Origin: Agaribacillus sp965228415
Lineage (GTDB): Bacteria; Bacteroidota; Bacteroidia; Cytophagales; Cyclobacteriaceae
Reading direction: 5' to 3'
Length of the DNA: 64,000 nucleotides
NCBI GenBank assembly: GCA_965228415.1
Contig: OZ245814.1
Span: 6,386,001 to 6,450,000, forward strand
In this document: positions 1-8,235 of the stretch, piece after piece
How positions within the stretch are numbered: position 1 is the stretch's first letter
How the letters are laid out: each line of letters starts with the position of its first letter
Notes under the pieces: model-generated
The model's input: only the letters and a program-made list of their open reading frames with translations
Told to the model about the DNA's origin: nothing
The model's database searches: none
Position numbers and translations under genes: made by a program

Positions 1-2
1 AG

Positions 3-263
3 CTATTGGTCATTCAAAAAAAAGACTTCAATCACTTTATCAGGTCCAGCCGTGAAAACAGCGAACTTTGGATTAAAATGCTGGAAGAATTTGCTGTGCA
101 ACAGTTGGATCGGGAAATAGATGTGTTGACCAGGTCTCCATTAGAAAGGTATAAAAGGCTGTTGGAAAGAAGCCCCGCTGTATTCCAGGAGATTCCCAAT
201 AAATATATTGCCTCCTATCTAAGAATGTCTCCGGAAACCTTAAGCCGGCTAAAAAAGTCTTGA
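3..263 (+). CDS. Crp/Fnr-family transcriptional regulator, C-terminal part
   Basis: The gene is cut by the left edge: the frame is open to the first base, so the cyclic-nucleotide-like sensor domain is mostly outside the window. The visible 86 or so residues run from the dimerisation helix into the winged helix-turn-helix. The segment SPLERYKRLLERSP followed by IPNKYIASYLRMSPETLSRL is the typical recognition region of Bacteroidota Crp/Fnr regulators. The ligand is unknown. It ends about 110 bp before the crotonase gene on the same strand, so it may regulate that gene, but this is only proximity. Confidence 0.85.
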   Translation, partial: LLVIQKKDFNHFIRSSRENSELWIKMLEEFAVQQLDREIDVLTRSPLERYKRLLERSPAVFQEIPNKYIASYLRMSPETLSRLKKS

Positions 264-375
264 TTTCAATCAATGTTTTTCACGTTGAAATCCTTGATTT
301 TTGCCAGGAAAAAGTTTCGATCGAACTTTAAATTTAATTATTCAGATTACTGCAAAAAGTAATAATTCTAAAAAA

Positions 376-1260
376 ATGTTAGATATGAAACATACAAATA
401 ATGATAAAGTGGAGGCTGAGTCAACGAGTCTTGAATGCCATAACTTTGAAAGTTTCAAAGTGCGCGTAAACGGTGGTGTAGCATTTGTCACCTTTGATCA
501 TGGTGAGACTAATATTCTGGACATGACATCTGTTATGGACCTGGTCGCTCTTGCTGATCAGTTGGAAAATGAGGAAGCGGTAAAAGTGGTGGTTTTTGAA
601 AGTGCAAACCCGGATTACTTTTTATCTCATGCAGATTTTCGCTTGTTACAGGAGTTCAGGGATAAAGGCGTTTACGACAAGGAAGAAATGCCGCTTTACT
701 CCGGTCTTTTGGAACGTTTTCGAACGATGCCCAAAGTGACAATTGCCAAGGTACAAGGGCGGGCCCGGGGAGGCGGCGCCGAGTTTGTGACGGCAATGGA
801 TATGAGTTTTGCCGCTATTGATCAGGCTTTTTTGTCCCAGATGGAAATTATCATTGGTATATTACCAGGTGGAGGAGCAGGGCAATACCTGGCTCGCAAG
901 ACAGGTCGCTCCCGCGCTATGGAAATATGCCTTGGCGGAGGAGATTTTTCTGCTTTGGATGCTGAGCGATATGGATATGTGAATCGTGCCCTTCCCGCAA
1001 AGGAAATAGATGCTTTTGTCAAAGAGCTCGCCAATCGCATCGCCTCCTATCCGGCAAAAGCCATTGCGCTCAATAAAGCTACTGTAAACCTGTTTGAAGA
1101 GGGCCGCTCTCAGGAGTTTATTACTTCTAATGCCTGGTTTGCCGAATTAATTAAAGCACCGGACTTTGATCTGAGAGTGGGTAAATTCTTTGCCAAAGGC
1201 GGGCAAACCAGGTCGGGAGAACTGAGCGATTGGCGTAACTGGGCCGAACACTTAGCTTAG
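376..1260 (+). CDS. Enoyl-CoA hydratase/isomerase (crotonase) family protein
   Basis: A 294-residue crotonase-fold protein. The oxyanion-hole region GRARGGGAEF lies at about residues 128-137 and GILPGGGAG at 161-169. Both glutamates that act in enoyl-CoA hydratases appear to be conserved: E136 in GGGAEF (equivalent to rat E144) and E157 in QMEIIIG (equivalent to E164), so hydratase or isomerase chemistry on a CoA thioester is plausible. The exact substrate cannot be told from sequence. I chose ATG 376; ATG 385 is as good, and an upstream TTG at 301 would add 25 residues of poor quality. A strong hairpin follows the gene. Confidence 0.88.
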   Translation: MLDMKHTNNDKVEAESTSLECHNFESFKVRVNGGVAFVTFDHGETNILDMTSVMDLVALADQLENEEAVKVVVFESANPDYFLSHADFRLLQEFRDKGVYDKEEMPLYSGLLERFRTMPKVTIAKVQGRARGGGAEFVTAMDMSFAAIDQAFLSQMEIIIGILPGGGAGQYLARKTGRSRAMEICLGGGDFSALDAERYGYVNRALPAKEIDAFVKELANRIASYPAKAIALNKATVNLFEEGRSQEFITSNAWFAELIKAPDFDLRVGKFFAKGGQTRSGELSDWRNWAEHLA

Positions 1261-1310
1261 CAATATGCCGGGAGGTTTTTAATTTAGATAAAATCAGACA
1301 ACGGCACCTG

Positions 1311-1345
1311 CTTTAAAACCCGTCGCTAAACGGCGGGTTTTAAAG
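1311..1345 (+). terminator. Hairpin terminator after the crotonase gene
   Basis: Arms CTTTAAAACCCGTCG and CGGCGGGTTTTAAAG form a 15-bp stem with one G-T wobble and a 5-nt loop. The A/T tracts are inside the stem ends, so it can act in both directions between the crotonase gene and the convergent acetyltransferase gene. Confidence 0.75.
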
Positions 1346-1510
1346 TAAAATGCTTCATTTATGTGTTGTGATTGTTTCTGCCATCCAACGAAAATAGATT
1401 TGGTGGAAAGGGGAGGCACCTACAGTCGCTTTAGCTGGTCAGGTAAGTATGTCTCGTTCATCATTTGCTCAAAATTTCAGCGTAGTATTAATGGAATACA
1501 GGAAAGAGCA

Positions 1511-1996
1511 TTATAACTCCTTGTACATGATATGAGCATCGACGTATCCCAATTTGAGGTGATTAAACCCGTTAGGAATGGTGCCGATGATTTTAAACCC
1601 ATACTTTTTCCAAAGATTTGCAGCAGCTTGATTTGTGCTTACGACGATGTTGAATTGGATTGCTTTAAATCCAAGATTTTTTGCGTTTTCCAGGGAATGT
1701 TCACAAAGTTTTTTTCCGATTCCCTTTCCCTGTGCATTGGGATGAACCATGTAGCTGCAATTGGCAATATGAGCACCCAGTCCGGTTTGATTTGGTTTTG
1801 TAATATAAGTTCCCAGTAATTTCGCATACTCCTCAGCCACATAAGTTTTCATATTGGGCGCCAGCCAATATTTTGATAATGCTTCTTTCTTTGTGTTGGG
1901 ATCAAAGACATACGTATCTCCAGTCTTAATTACGCTTTTGAAAATTTCCCAGATACTGTCATAATCTTTTTTGTCAGCTTTCCTTATTTGTATCAT
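1511..1996 (-). CDS. GNAT-family N-acetyltransferase
   Basis: 161 residues covering one complete GNAT domain. The N-terminus IRKADKKDYDSIWEIF is the usual first strand and helix, and the acetyl-CoA pyrophosphate loop reads QGKGIGKKL after VHPNA. The C-terminal part (NQAAANLWKKYGFKIIGT) matches the phosphinothricin-acetyltransferase-like branch. The substrate is unknown. The frame opens two codons earlier with TTG, but ATG at 1996 is preferred. It stands alone, convergent to the crotonase gene; a TAnnTTTG-like box (complement of CAAAAATA, 2010-2017) sits just upstream. Confidence 0.88.
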   Translation of the reverse strand: MIQIRKADKKDYDSIWEIFKSVIKTGDTYVFDPNTKKEALSKYWLAPNMKTYVAEEYAKLLGTYITKPNQTGLGAHIANCSYMVHPNAQGKGIGKKLCEHSLENAKNLGFKAIQFNIVVSTNQAAANLWKKYGFKIIGTIPNGFNHLKLGYVDAHIMYKEL

Positions 1997-2137
1997 TTTC
2001 AAATTCCTTCAAAAATAGCCTACATTTTTTTGCAGTTGGAAAGCTAAGATAAAATGCCAAAATTATTAACACAAGACATGACAAAGTCATAACATTGCCA
2101 TATGTTTTGTGCGTTGCGGTTTCTTTATTTGAAATCG

Positions 2138-3058
2138 CTATTTCTCAGCACTGACGATGTAATATCCAAACTTCTTTCTTTTCAAACCCAGGACATTGGT
2201 CAAAAATACACCTTTTAAATTATTCCAGCTTTGTCGACCTAATTTCTCTCCTTTGAGAAGTTTTTTAAGAAGAAATTTCAAAATTAGAAAAGGGGAGTGA
2301 GCAACAGATGGCGCTACTTTCCATGAGATATCCTCCACGGTCACCTTTTTGAATCCGGTTTGTTTTAATGTCGCCACAAAAAGCTCTATTTCTGCCATTT
2401 GTGGAAGTGCCCAACTTTCGCACAGGTTTCGATACGAATTTTTGGTAAAATTGGAGAAAGGGATATGTGGGTTTTTGATAAAACCATCGGCCACCACCAG
2501 TCTGCCTCCTGGCTTAAGTATCCGGAATGCCTCCTTTATGAAAGGTGTTTTAGCCGGACCCGGTGCATGACAAGCGCTTTCAATGGCATAAGCCGCGTCA
2601 AAAGACATGTTTTGAAAGTTTGTATTAGTGAAATCGCCAGCTGTTATTTCAAGGCGATGATCCAAACCGGCTTGGCAATTCAGTGTTTTACCTTTCCGGA
2701 TTTGCCAGGGTACGATGGTGATGCCACAGATGGAAAGGCCTTGATATTTTTTGGCCAGATACCGCATCGAGGCACCAACACCACAACCCATATCAAGTAA
2801 TGCAGGTTTTTTATGGACGTCCGGTTTCAACCGCTCAAATACTTCCTGTGACATTTGGTTTAGCATTGGCTCCCGGCGAAAGGGATGAATCCCTTTGCGA
2901 AAGAAGCCGTAATGCATGTTAAATGCCTTGCTCCAGATTTCATAATCAGGTCCGGCTTCGCTGTAATAGGTATTGATTCGGTCTTTCTGTTGTTTATCCC
3001 TTTCGGGCTGATTTTGGGGAGTGGATCGTATGGCTAATGTTTTATCTGTGCTATACAT
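2138..3058 (-). CDS. SAM-dependent class I methyltransferase
   Basis: 306 residues. SAM-binding motif I is ALLDMGCGVGASMRYLA at about residues 86-102, and the post-motif strand GGRLVVADGFI follows at about 195-205. Overall it resembles the UbiE / tocopherol and sterol C-methyltransferase group, with the early YYSEAGPDYEIWSKAFNMHYG segment typical of that group. The acceptor is not identifiable. It is the last gene of the putative GbsR-controlled operon, 57 bp after the TIGR01777 gene, so it may act on the same lipid or isoprenoid-like substrate; that is inference. Confidence 0.87.
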   Translation of the reverse strand: MYSTDKTLAIRSTPQNQPERDKQQKDRINTYYSEAGPDYEIWSKAFNMHYGFFRKGIHPFRREPMLNQMSQEVFERLKPDVHKKPALLDMGCGVGASMRYLAKKYQGLSICGITIVPWQIRKGKTLNCQAGLDHRLEITAGDFTNTNFQNMSFDAAYAIESACHAPGPAKTPFIKEAFRILKPGGRLVVADGFIKNPHIPFSNFTKNSYRNLCESWALPQMAEIELFVATLKQTGFKKVTVEDISWKVAPSVAHSPFLILKFLLKKLLKGEKLGRQSWNNLKGVFLTNVLGLKRKKFGYYIVSAEK

Positions 3059-3115
3059 AATTATTGCTGTTTAAAAATTATATGGTGACCAAAAGTGATA
3101 AAGGATGTATCATGG

Positions 3116-4030
3116 TTATGAAATTAATTGTACCAGGGCCTGGTTGATTGATGGATACGTAAATTGATATCCCTGTTGCAATAGCTTACCGGGTATCACC
3201 CGGCGACTTTTCAATATCAACTCGGTTTCAGTTTGCAATAGCAATGCGCCTACTTCCAGGATGGGTTTTATATGAGGTATGCCAAGTGCAATACCGTAAT
3301 GATCCCTCAAACTTTGCATAAACTGTTTATTGGGGATCGGGAAAGGGGAAGATAGGTTGCAGGTACCCGAAATAGCTTTATCTCCGATAATAAACTCAAT
3401 AGCGTTTAGAAAATCATGCTGATGAATCCAGCTTACATATTGATGGCCGCTTCCCATTTTACCTCCTAATCCGACCTTGACTAACCTGGTCAGGGTTGGC
3501 AAAACCCCGCCCTCATGCCCTAACACCATGGCGGTTCTCAACAAAACTTTCCTGGTGTGCGGTGTATTAAATGGCAGGCAGGATTTTTCCCAGGATCTGC
3601 AAACATCTACCGAGAAACCGCTGCCGATTTCTCCTGTATACTCATCCATGGGGCGATCGATGATATGCCTGTAAATGGTAGCTGAACTTGAGTTTAACCA
3701 GATCTTAGGGGGGCTCTTACATGCCAGGATAGCCGTTCCGATAGCCTTGGTAGCATTAATTCTGGACGCCAGGATAGCTTTTTTATTTTTACGATGATAA
3801 CGGCAATCCACAGATTTTCCCGCCATGTTAATAACAACGTCACTCCCTTCCAATACCCTTTCCCATGCGCCCCGTGATTCACCATCCCACGCCACGTATT
3901 GGATATGTTTGTCGGAAGGTCTCGGGTTTCTGGTTAGCAGGAGAACCCGGTCGTTCTGTGCTGAAAAATGTTTTGCGAGGATACCAGCCAGGAATCCGGT
4001 GCCCCCGGTAATTACTATGGTACGGTTCAT
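3116..4030 (-). CDS. TIGR01777-family epimerase-like protein (YfcH/SulA type)
   Basis: 304 residues from ATG 4030. The N-terminus TIVITGGTGFLAGILAK is an NAD(P)-binding Rossmann loop, and the C-terminus (SRRVIPGKLLQQGYQFTYP) is the DUF1731 tail that defines this family. The extended SDR fold is clear; no reaction is known for most members. A frame extension to 4054 adds 8 residues before the natural start and is disfavoured because the Rossmann strand begins right after M at 4030. It lies between the small membrane protein and the methyltransferase in the same direction. Confidence 0.9.
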   Translation of the reverse strand: MNRTIVITGGTGFLAGILAKHFSAQNDRVLLLTRNPRPSDKHIQYVAWDGESRGAWERVLEGSDVVINMAGKSVDCRYHRKNKKAILASRINATKAIGTAILACKSPPKIWLNSSSATIYRHIIDRPMDEYTGEIGSGFSVDVCRSWEKSCLPFNTPHTRKVLLRTAMVLGHEGGVLPTLTRLVKVGLGGKMGSGHQYVSWIHQHDFLNAIEFIIGDKAISGTCNLSSPFPIPNKQFMQSLRDHYGIALGIPHIKPILEVGALLLQTETELILKSRRVIPGKLLQQGYQFTYPSINQALVQLIS

Positions 4031-4109
4031 GACAATTAACGTTTTGAGTTCCAATTTCTAATTTCTGTATCACGCCCAGGCACGCGGAGCTTTTGCCAAA
4101 GCATTTGTC

Positions 4110-4520
4110 TTAGAGCTTAAGGTGAGGTAAAAAACGCCCCCTCCGCTGATACCTGTGCTGTCTTTTAATCTTTAAATAAGACAGCACATAATAATACAAA
4201 CCGAGGAGCCAGGGTATAATCATTATCCAGCTCAATGAGGGCTCAAAATTGTAAAGGGCCATGAGTCCACCGGTGAGCGTAAGGTAGAGGACGGACAGGT
4301 ATAAATGGATGGTCACTAAATTTTTGTATAAGGACGCTGGTTGATTCAACGCAGCTATATAATTTACCAGCGAGCTAACAAACTGCCATGGTCCCAAAAA
4401 CAGTTGGGCATAGATAAGGAAAAACCAGTAGAATTCTCCGGACCGGAACAGGCCGGATAGTGTAAACACGAACCCCAATCCGATTATCAGGCTTTGTATT
4501 ATAAAATCAAATTTTCTCAT
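4110..4520 (-). CDS. Small integral membrane protein, unknown function
   Basis: 136 residues with four predicted membrane segments (about residues 7-24, 28-53, 67-88 and 94-116) and a strongly basic C-terminal tail (KIKRQHRYQRRGRF) that is probably cytoplasmic. I do not recognise a named family. It follows the gbsR-like gene by 54 bp, and that gap holds a copy of the palindrome found upstream of the regulator. This suggests that this gene and the two downstream genes are targets of that regulator. Confidence 0.75.
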   Translation of the reverse strand: MRKFDFIIQSLIIGLGFVFTLSGLFRSGEFYWFFLIYAQLFLGPWQFVSSLVNYIAALNQPASLYKNLVTIHLYLSVLYLTLTGGLMALYNFEPSLSWIMIIPWLLGLYYYVLSYLKIKRQHRYQRRGRFLPHLKL

Positions 4521-4537
4521 AATTATATTAATTTTAA

Positions 4538-4561
4538 AACTTTCAGAAAATATTGAAAGTT
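4538..4561. promoter_or_regulatory. Candidate GbsR operator, copy 2
   Basis: Inverted repeat AACTTTCA - 8 nt - TGAAAGTT between the regulator gene and the membrane-protein gene. It is nearly identical, including spacer length and most spacer bases, to the copy at 5103-5128. I see no good TAnnTTTG box downstream of it, so it may act as an internal control site or with a weaker promoter. Confidence 0.65.
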
Positions 4562-4574
4562 ATTGTTAAAATTT

Positions 4575-5078
4575 TTATTTCTTTTTTCTGGTGAAAAGCC
4601 CAAAGAACCAATGTTGATCAGCCCTGGCGAACATGTCAAGCGTACTGGCCGCTTTATGGCCAAATTTTTCTATAGACGTCGTAATTTTCTTGAATTCCTT
4701 TACTTCCTTCGATGAATTATCGTCAACCTTTGACACCTGCTGTAACATTTTCAAAACCGGATCCAGCTCTCTTCTTTTCCGCTCGGTGGCTACCCGCCGG
4801 GCCAGCTCCCAGATATCTTTTTCGGAGGTAAAAAAATCTTTCCTTTCTCCGGTTTTATATACTTTATGGACAATGCCCCAATCAATTAAAGCCCGGATAT
4901 TCATATTGGCATTGCCCCTGGAAATATTCAATTGTTCCATTATTTCCTCCGTAGACAATGGTTCAGGGGCAATTAACAAGATGGCCTGAATTTGAGCCAT
5001 GGCCTTATTGATGCCCCAGCTACTTCCCAGTGTGCCCCAGGCCTGAATGAATTGTTCTCGTGCTTCTTCAAGTTTCAT
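4575..5078 (-). CDS. GbsR/MarR-family transcriptional regulator
   Basis: 167 residues. A winged helix-turn-helix covers about residues 25-85: AILLIAPEPLSTEEIMEQLNISRGNANMNIRALIDWGIV, then the wing with KTGERKDFF. The remainder is helical and likely dimerises. This is the GbsR branch of MarR-type regulators, which respond to choline or related compounds in Bacillus but have unknown ligands in Bacteroidota. Perfect palindromes in front of this gene and in front of the next gene fit autoregulation and control of the operon down to 2138. Confidence 0.88.
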   Translation of the reverse strand: MKLEEAREQFIQAWGTLGSSWGINKAMAQIQAILLIAPEPLSTEEIMEQLNISRGNANMNIRALIDWGIVHKVYKTGERKDFFTSEKDIWELARRVATERKRRELDPVLKMLQQVSKVDDNSSKEVKEFKKITTSIEKFGHKAASTLDMFARADQHWFFGLFTRKKK

Positions 5079-5082
5079 GAAG

Positions 5083-5113
5083 CAAAAATAAATAAAATTT
5101 CTAAACTTTCAAA
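5083..5113 (-). promoter_or_regulatory. Bacteroidota-type promoter of the GbsR gene
   Basis: Read on the minus strand: TTTG (complement of 5110-5113), a 19-nt spacer, then TATTTTTG (complement of 5083-5090), matching TTTG-N19-TAnnTTTG. The -7 box ends only 5 nt before the ATG, so the transcript is probably leaderless. The -33 element lies inside the operator palindrome. Confidence 0.7.
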
Positions 5114-5128
5114 AAATATTGAAAGTTT
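5103..5128. promoter_or_regulatory. Candidate GbsR operator, copy 1 (autoregulatory)
   Basis: Perfect inverted repeat AAACTTTCA - 8 nt - TGAAAGTTT. It covers the -33 element of the regulator's own promoter, the position expected for a repressor that blocks RNA polymerase. Confidence 0.72.
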
Positions 5129-5169
5129 TATAAGAAAAATTAGTCTTGTTCAGTGTAAAAGAATGATTA

Positions 5170-5616
5170 TCAGTTGTTTAATAATCTGCGGTGATAATTG
5201 ATCTGGCCTAGGTGGTAGCTCATGTGGCCGAAAAGGTGAATTAAAAACTGTTCGACATCCATATCCCTTTTATAAAATTCCACAGGATCCTTTTTTTTCA
5301 TGTCTTCCGCAGAAAGGTTGTCAATGGTTTCAAGCACTACTTTTTTGGTGGTTTCAATTAATGCTACCAGTGTTGATGCCGGTACATCTTTGTCCGAAAA
5401 CTCTCGCTCTCGCTGTCTTACATAATCGGAGTTGCCAAGCATTTTGCCTACAAAATGTTGCAGGTTACCGCAAATATGCAGGCACAAATTGCCGCCGGAA
5501 TTTCTGATATCACCATCAGTTTTCCACAGGGCTGCTTCCTCGCTGTAGGTCGATATTTCTTTTGATAATTGCTCAAGATCCCGTTCAAACAGGGTCATCA
5601 GGGCTTGTTTAGACAT
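5170..5616 (-). CDS. DinB-like / DUF1572 four-helix protein
   Basis: 148 residues, helical throughout, with histidines spaced as in the DinB/YfiT-like metalloprotein fold: one in LCLHICGNLQHF (about residues 46-55) and a cluster in FLIHLFGHMSYHLGQINYH near the C-terminus. DUF1572 members of this fold bind a divalent metal and some are thiol transferases, but the role here is unknown. It starts 16 bp after the phosphosugar mutase gene on the same strand and is likely co-transcribed with it. Confidence 0.82.
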   Translation of the reverse strand: MSKQALMTLFERDLEQLSKEISTYSEEAALWKTDGDIRNSGGNLCLHICGNLQHFVGKMLGNSDYVRQREREFSDKDVPASTLVALIETTKKVVLETIDNLSAEDMKKKDPVEFYKRDMDVEQFLIHLFGHMSYHLGQINYHRRLLNN

Positions 5617-5632
5617 AGGTCGGTAAAAAAGG

Positions 5633-7363
5633 TTAGTTCAGGTTCAGTTCATTAATGATTGCGTCAATTTTTTGATTCAGCGCTGCCAGGTTATCATCAA
5701 ATGCATCCCTGCCGGTCAGTTTTTTATTGACGCTGAAGTAAAATTTGATCTTTGGTTCTGTGCCTGAAGGCCTGGCGGAGATTTTGCACCCGTCCTCGGT
5801 AAAGAGTTGTAACACATTTGAAGCTGGAAAATCGACTTTTGTCTCTTCGCCACTGACCAGGTTTTTTGCAATGCCGCTTTGATAATCAATGGTTTTTATC
5901 AGTTTGGAACCATTCAATGATTCGGGCAGATTGTTTCGGAGATCGAACATCATTTTTTCAATTTCCTCAGCCCCGCTTTTGCCTTTTTTGGTAATGGAGA
6001 TTAGTTTTTCGTTATACAAGCCAAATTCGTCATACATATCCAGTAAAAAGTCGAATATGCTTTTCCCCTGGTCTTTAACATAGGCGGCCATTTCAGCGAT
6101 CATGGCGCAAGAGGCAATGGCGTCCTTATCTCTGACAAAATCGCTTATAAGGTAGCCATAACTTTCTTCACCGCCTCCAATGAATTCTTTTTCATTCTCC
6201 AGCTGTTTGATCAGGGCTGCAATGTATTTAAAACCGGTCAATGTATCATAACAATCGACGTTGTAGGCCCTGGCAACCTGATTGATCAAATCACTGGTGA
6301 CAATAGTTTTGACAATATATTGTTTACCGGTAAGTTTTCCGTTTTCCTGCCACTTTTTCAGCAGGTAATAAATCAGCAAGCTTCCCGTCTGGTTACCGTT
6401 TAGCAACTTAAAATCGCCGTGATTATCCTTGGCCGCTATTCCTACTCGATCAGAATCGGGATCGGTGGCCATTACCAGATCTGCGTCAATTTCCTCCGCC
6501 TGTTGCAAGGCTATACTCATGGCTTCAGACTCTTCCGGATTTGGATATACAACCGTGGGAAAATTGCCGTCGGGCACGGACTGTTCCTGCACGACATATA
6601 CATTTTCAAATCCAAATTTTTCCAATACCGGCGGCACCAGCGTGATCCCTGTGCCATGGATGGGTGAAAACACTATTTTCAAATCTTTCTGGCGGCTTAT
6701 CGCCTCCGGAGCCAATGACAAATTCTTAATGGCGTTTAAATAGATTTCATCTATTTCCTTCCCGATGATCTCTATGTTGCTATCGTCCTGGTCAAATTTC
6801 ACGTCGTCTACGCTTTTAATGGCATTCACCTCATTAATCACATTTTTGTCGTGAGGCGGAACAAGCTGGGCACCATCATTCCAGTAGGCTTTGTAGCCAT
6901 TGTATTCCTTGGGATTGTGAGAGGCTGTAATGACCACGCCACTTTGACAACCCAGTTGCCGGATGGCAAAGGAAAGCTCAGGGGTGGGCCGCAGATCTTC
7001 AAAAAAGTAGACTTTTATGCCGTTAGCGGAAAATACGGCTGCGGTAGTTTGAGCAAAAAATTTGCTGTTATTTCGACTGTCGTGGGCGACGGCCACTTTT
7101 AAAGGTTGGGAAGGAAACGACTTTAAAAGATAGTTGGCCAGCCCCTGGGTTGCCATGCCAATTGTATATTTGTTGATCCGGTTTGAACCGATTCCCATTA
7201 TGCCTCTTAGTCCGCCCGTGCCGAATTCAAGGTCTTTATAAAATGAGTCCGTTAGTTCGGTTTCATTCCCGGGTGAAAGCAAATTCCTGATAGTGCCTTT
7301 GGCGTCCTCATCAATATTGCTGTTAAGCCATTTTTCCGCCTTTTCGATGATGATTTGTTCCAT
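5633..7363 (-). CDS. Phospho-sugar mutase (phosphoglucomutase/phosphomannomutase)
   Basis: 576 residues, full length for the alpha-phosphohexomutase family. The phosphoserine loop is TASHNPKEYNG with S148 as the phosphorylated residue. The magnesium loop DPDSDRVG has D301, D303 and D305. The sugar-binding loop is GGGEESYG (about 396-403), and the phosphate-binding loop SGTEPKIKFY lies near the C-terminus. It interconverts hexose 1- and 6-phosphates in the cytoplasm. The length and N-terminus (GTGGLRG) resemble PgcA-type glucomutases more than ManB. It likely heads a two-gene operon with the DinB-like gene. Confidence 0.95.
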   Translation of the reverse strand: MEQIIIEKAEKWLNSNIDEDAKGTIRNLLSPGNETELTDSFYKDLEFGTGGLRGIMGIGSNRINKYTIGMATQGLANYLLKSFPSQPLKVAVAHDSRNNSKFFAQTTAAVFSANGIKVYFFEDLRPTPELSFAIRQLGCQSGVVITASHNPKEYNGYKAYWNDGAQLVPPHDKNVINEVNAIKSVDDVKFDQDDSNIEIIGKEIDEIYLNAIKNLSLAPEAISRQKDLKIVFSPIHGTGITLVPPVLEKFGFENVYVVQEQSVPDGNFPTVVYPNPEESEAMSIALQQAEEIDADLVMATDPDSDRVGIAAKDNHGDFKLLNGNQTGSLLIYYLLKKWQENGKLTGKQYIVKTIVTSDLINQVARAYNVDCYDTLTGFKYIAALIKQLENEKEFIGGGEESYGYLISDFVRDKDAIASCAMIAEMAAYVKDQGKSIFDFLLDMYDEFGLYNEKLISITKKGKSGAEEIEKMMFDLRNNLPESLNGSKLIKTIDYQSGIAKNLVSGEETKVDFPASNVLQLFTEDGCKISARPSGTEPKIKFYFSVNKKLTGRDAFDDNLAALNQKIDAIINELNLN

Positions 7364-7797
7364 TATATATGTCGATTAACTTCTGTGATTTTTTCCTTAG
7401 CCGTCTGACTATTTTCTATTTCAAAACAAAATAATCCTATCCGGTTACCGGTGGCCTTATTTATCAGTTGTAATATTAAAAAAAAATAGCATATGGAGTG
7501 CAAAATGGATAAAATTTAAGTCATTATTTTGATGTGTGCTTTAATAAGCTGAGGGACGACAACGTGTTGGAATTTTAGTGTTTTGAAAAAACAGATTGAT
7601 ATCCCCCTGACTAAATCACAGGCGATGATATTTCATTGAAAGAAAGTAACCGCCGGTAACGGACCCGGTACGTTGTTCAGGTGTTGGGACATGAAAAATT
7701 CAGGGTCACGTAGTATTTTAATGCATTTTCACTTGTATGTTATCTGTAGACTTTGGATTTTTACGAAATAACTTACGACTTAAAATAACATAAAGTG
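7364..7797. other. Intergenic region, no gene seen
   Basis: About 430 bp between divergent genes (the mutase and the acidic protein). I found no open frame with coding character and no strong hairpin. A weak -7-like TAGACTTTG at about 7747-7755 precedes the acidic-protein gene but its spacing is imperfect. Confidence 0.5.
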
Positions 7798-8220
7798 ATG
7801 GATATAAAAGCCTTAGACGCAGCACTCATATCTATTGTTGAAAAGAAAAATCAGCTTAGCACGATTGATTATAATGACGAGGCTTATGACCTGATAGAGG
7901 AAGAGCTGCATCGGTTGGAAGACGATTTTGGAGAAAAATTTGGCGATTACGTGGAAGATGCGCTTCATTACGTTCACGATGAGTTTTGCCCTGATAATGA
8001 GGTACTTCTACCCATTGCTTATCTGGCCAATAAATACCTGGAAACAGGCACTAATGCTGACGGTTCTACTGCTTTTGACGTGGAAATTAACGAGGGGGTT
8101 ATTGTCGATGTTGACGATTTTCCCGGTAAGGAAACCAGGTTGGTTTTACTGCCGAGTCCTACAAGAATTATATTACAGGTAGGCAAAGATCAGAGAGAGG
8201 AAGTCTGGCAGGCTGGTTAG
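7798..8220 (+). CDS. Acidic conserved-looking hypothetical protein
   Basis: 140 residues from ATG 7798 (GTG lies directly before it). The protein is strongly acidic and soluble, with an N-terminal helical half (LDAALISIVEKKNQL through EEELHRLEDDFGEKFGDYVEDAL) and a C-terminal beta-rich half (VEINEGVIVDVDDFPGKETRLVLLPSPTRIIL). There is no signal peptide or membrane segment. I do not recognise a characterised family. It is convergent with the glycosyltransferase operon, ending 15 bp from it. Confidence 0.75.
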   Translation: MDIKALDAALISIVEKKNQLSTIDYNDEAYDLIEEELHRLEDDFGEKFGDYVEDALHYVHDEFCPDNEVLLPIAYLANKYLETGTNADGSTAFDVEINEGVIVDVDDFPGKETRLVLLPSPTRIILQVGKDQREEVWQAG

Positions 8221-8235
8221 CCGTATTTTACAGCT

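Noticed and set aside
301..375. TTG start of the crotonase at 301
   Set aside because: The added 25 residues do not resemble the family and ATG 376 or 385 places the first crotonase strand normally.
2399..2800. 133-codon plus-strand frame opposite the methyltransferase
   Set aside because: It overlaps the SAM-binding core of a well-supported gene and shows no protein features.
7733..7757. Promoter for the acidic protein gene
   Set aside because: The -7-like TAGACTTTG has one base too many between TA and TTTG and no good -33 element, so it was not listed as a site.
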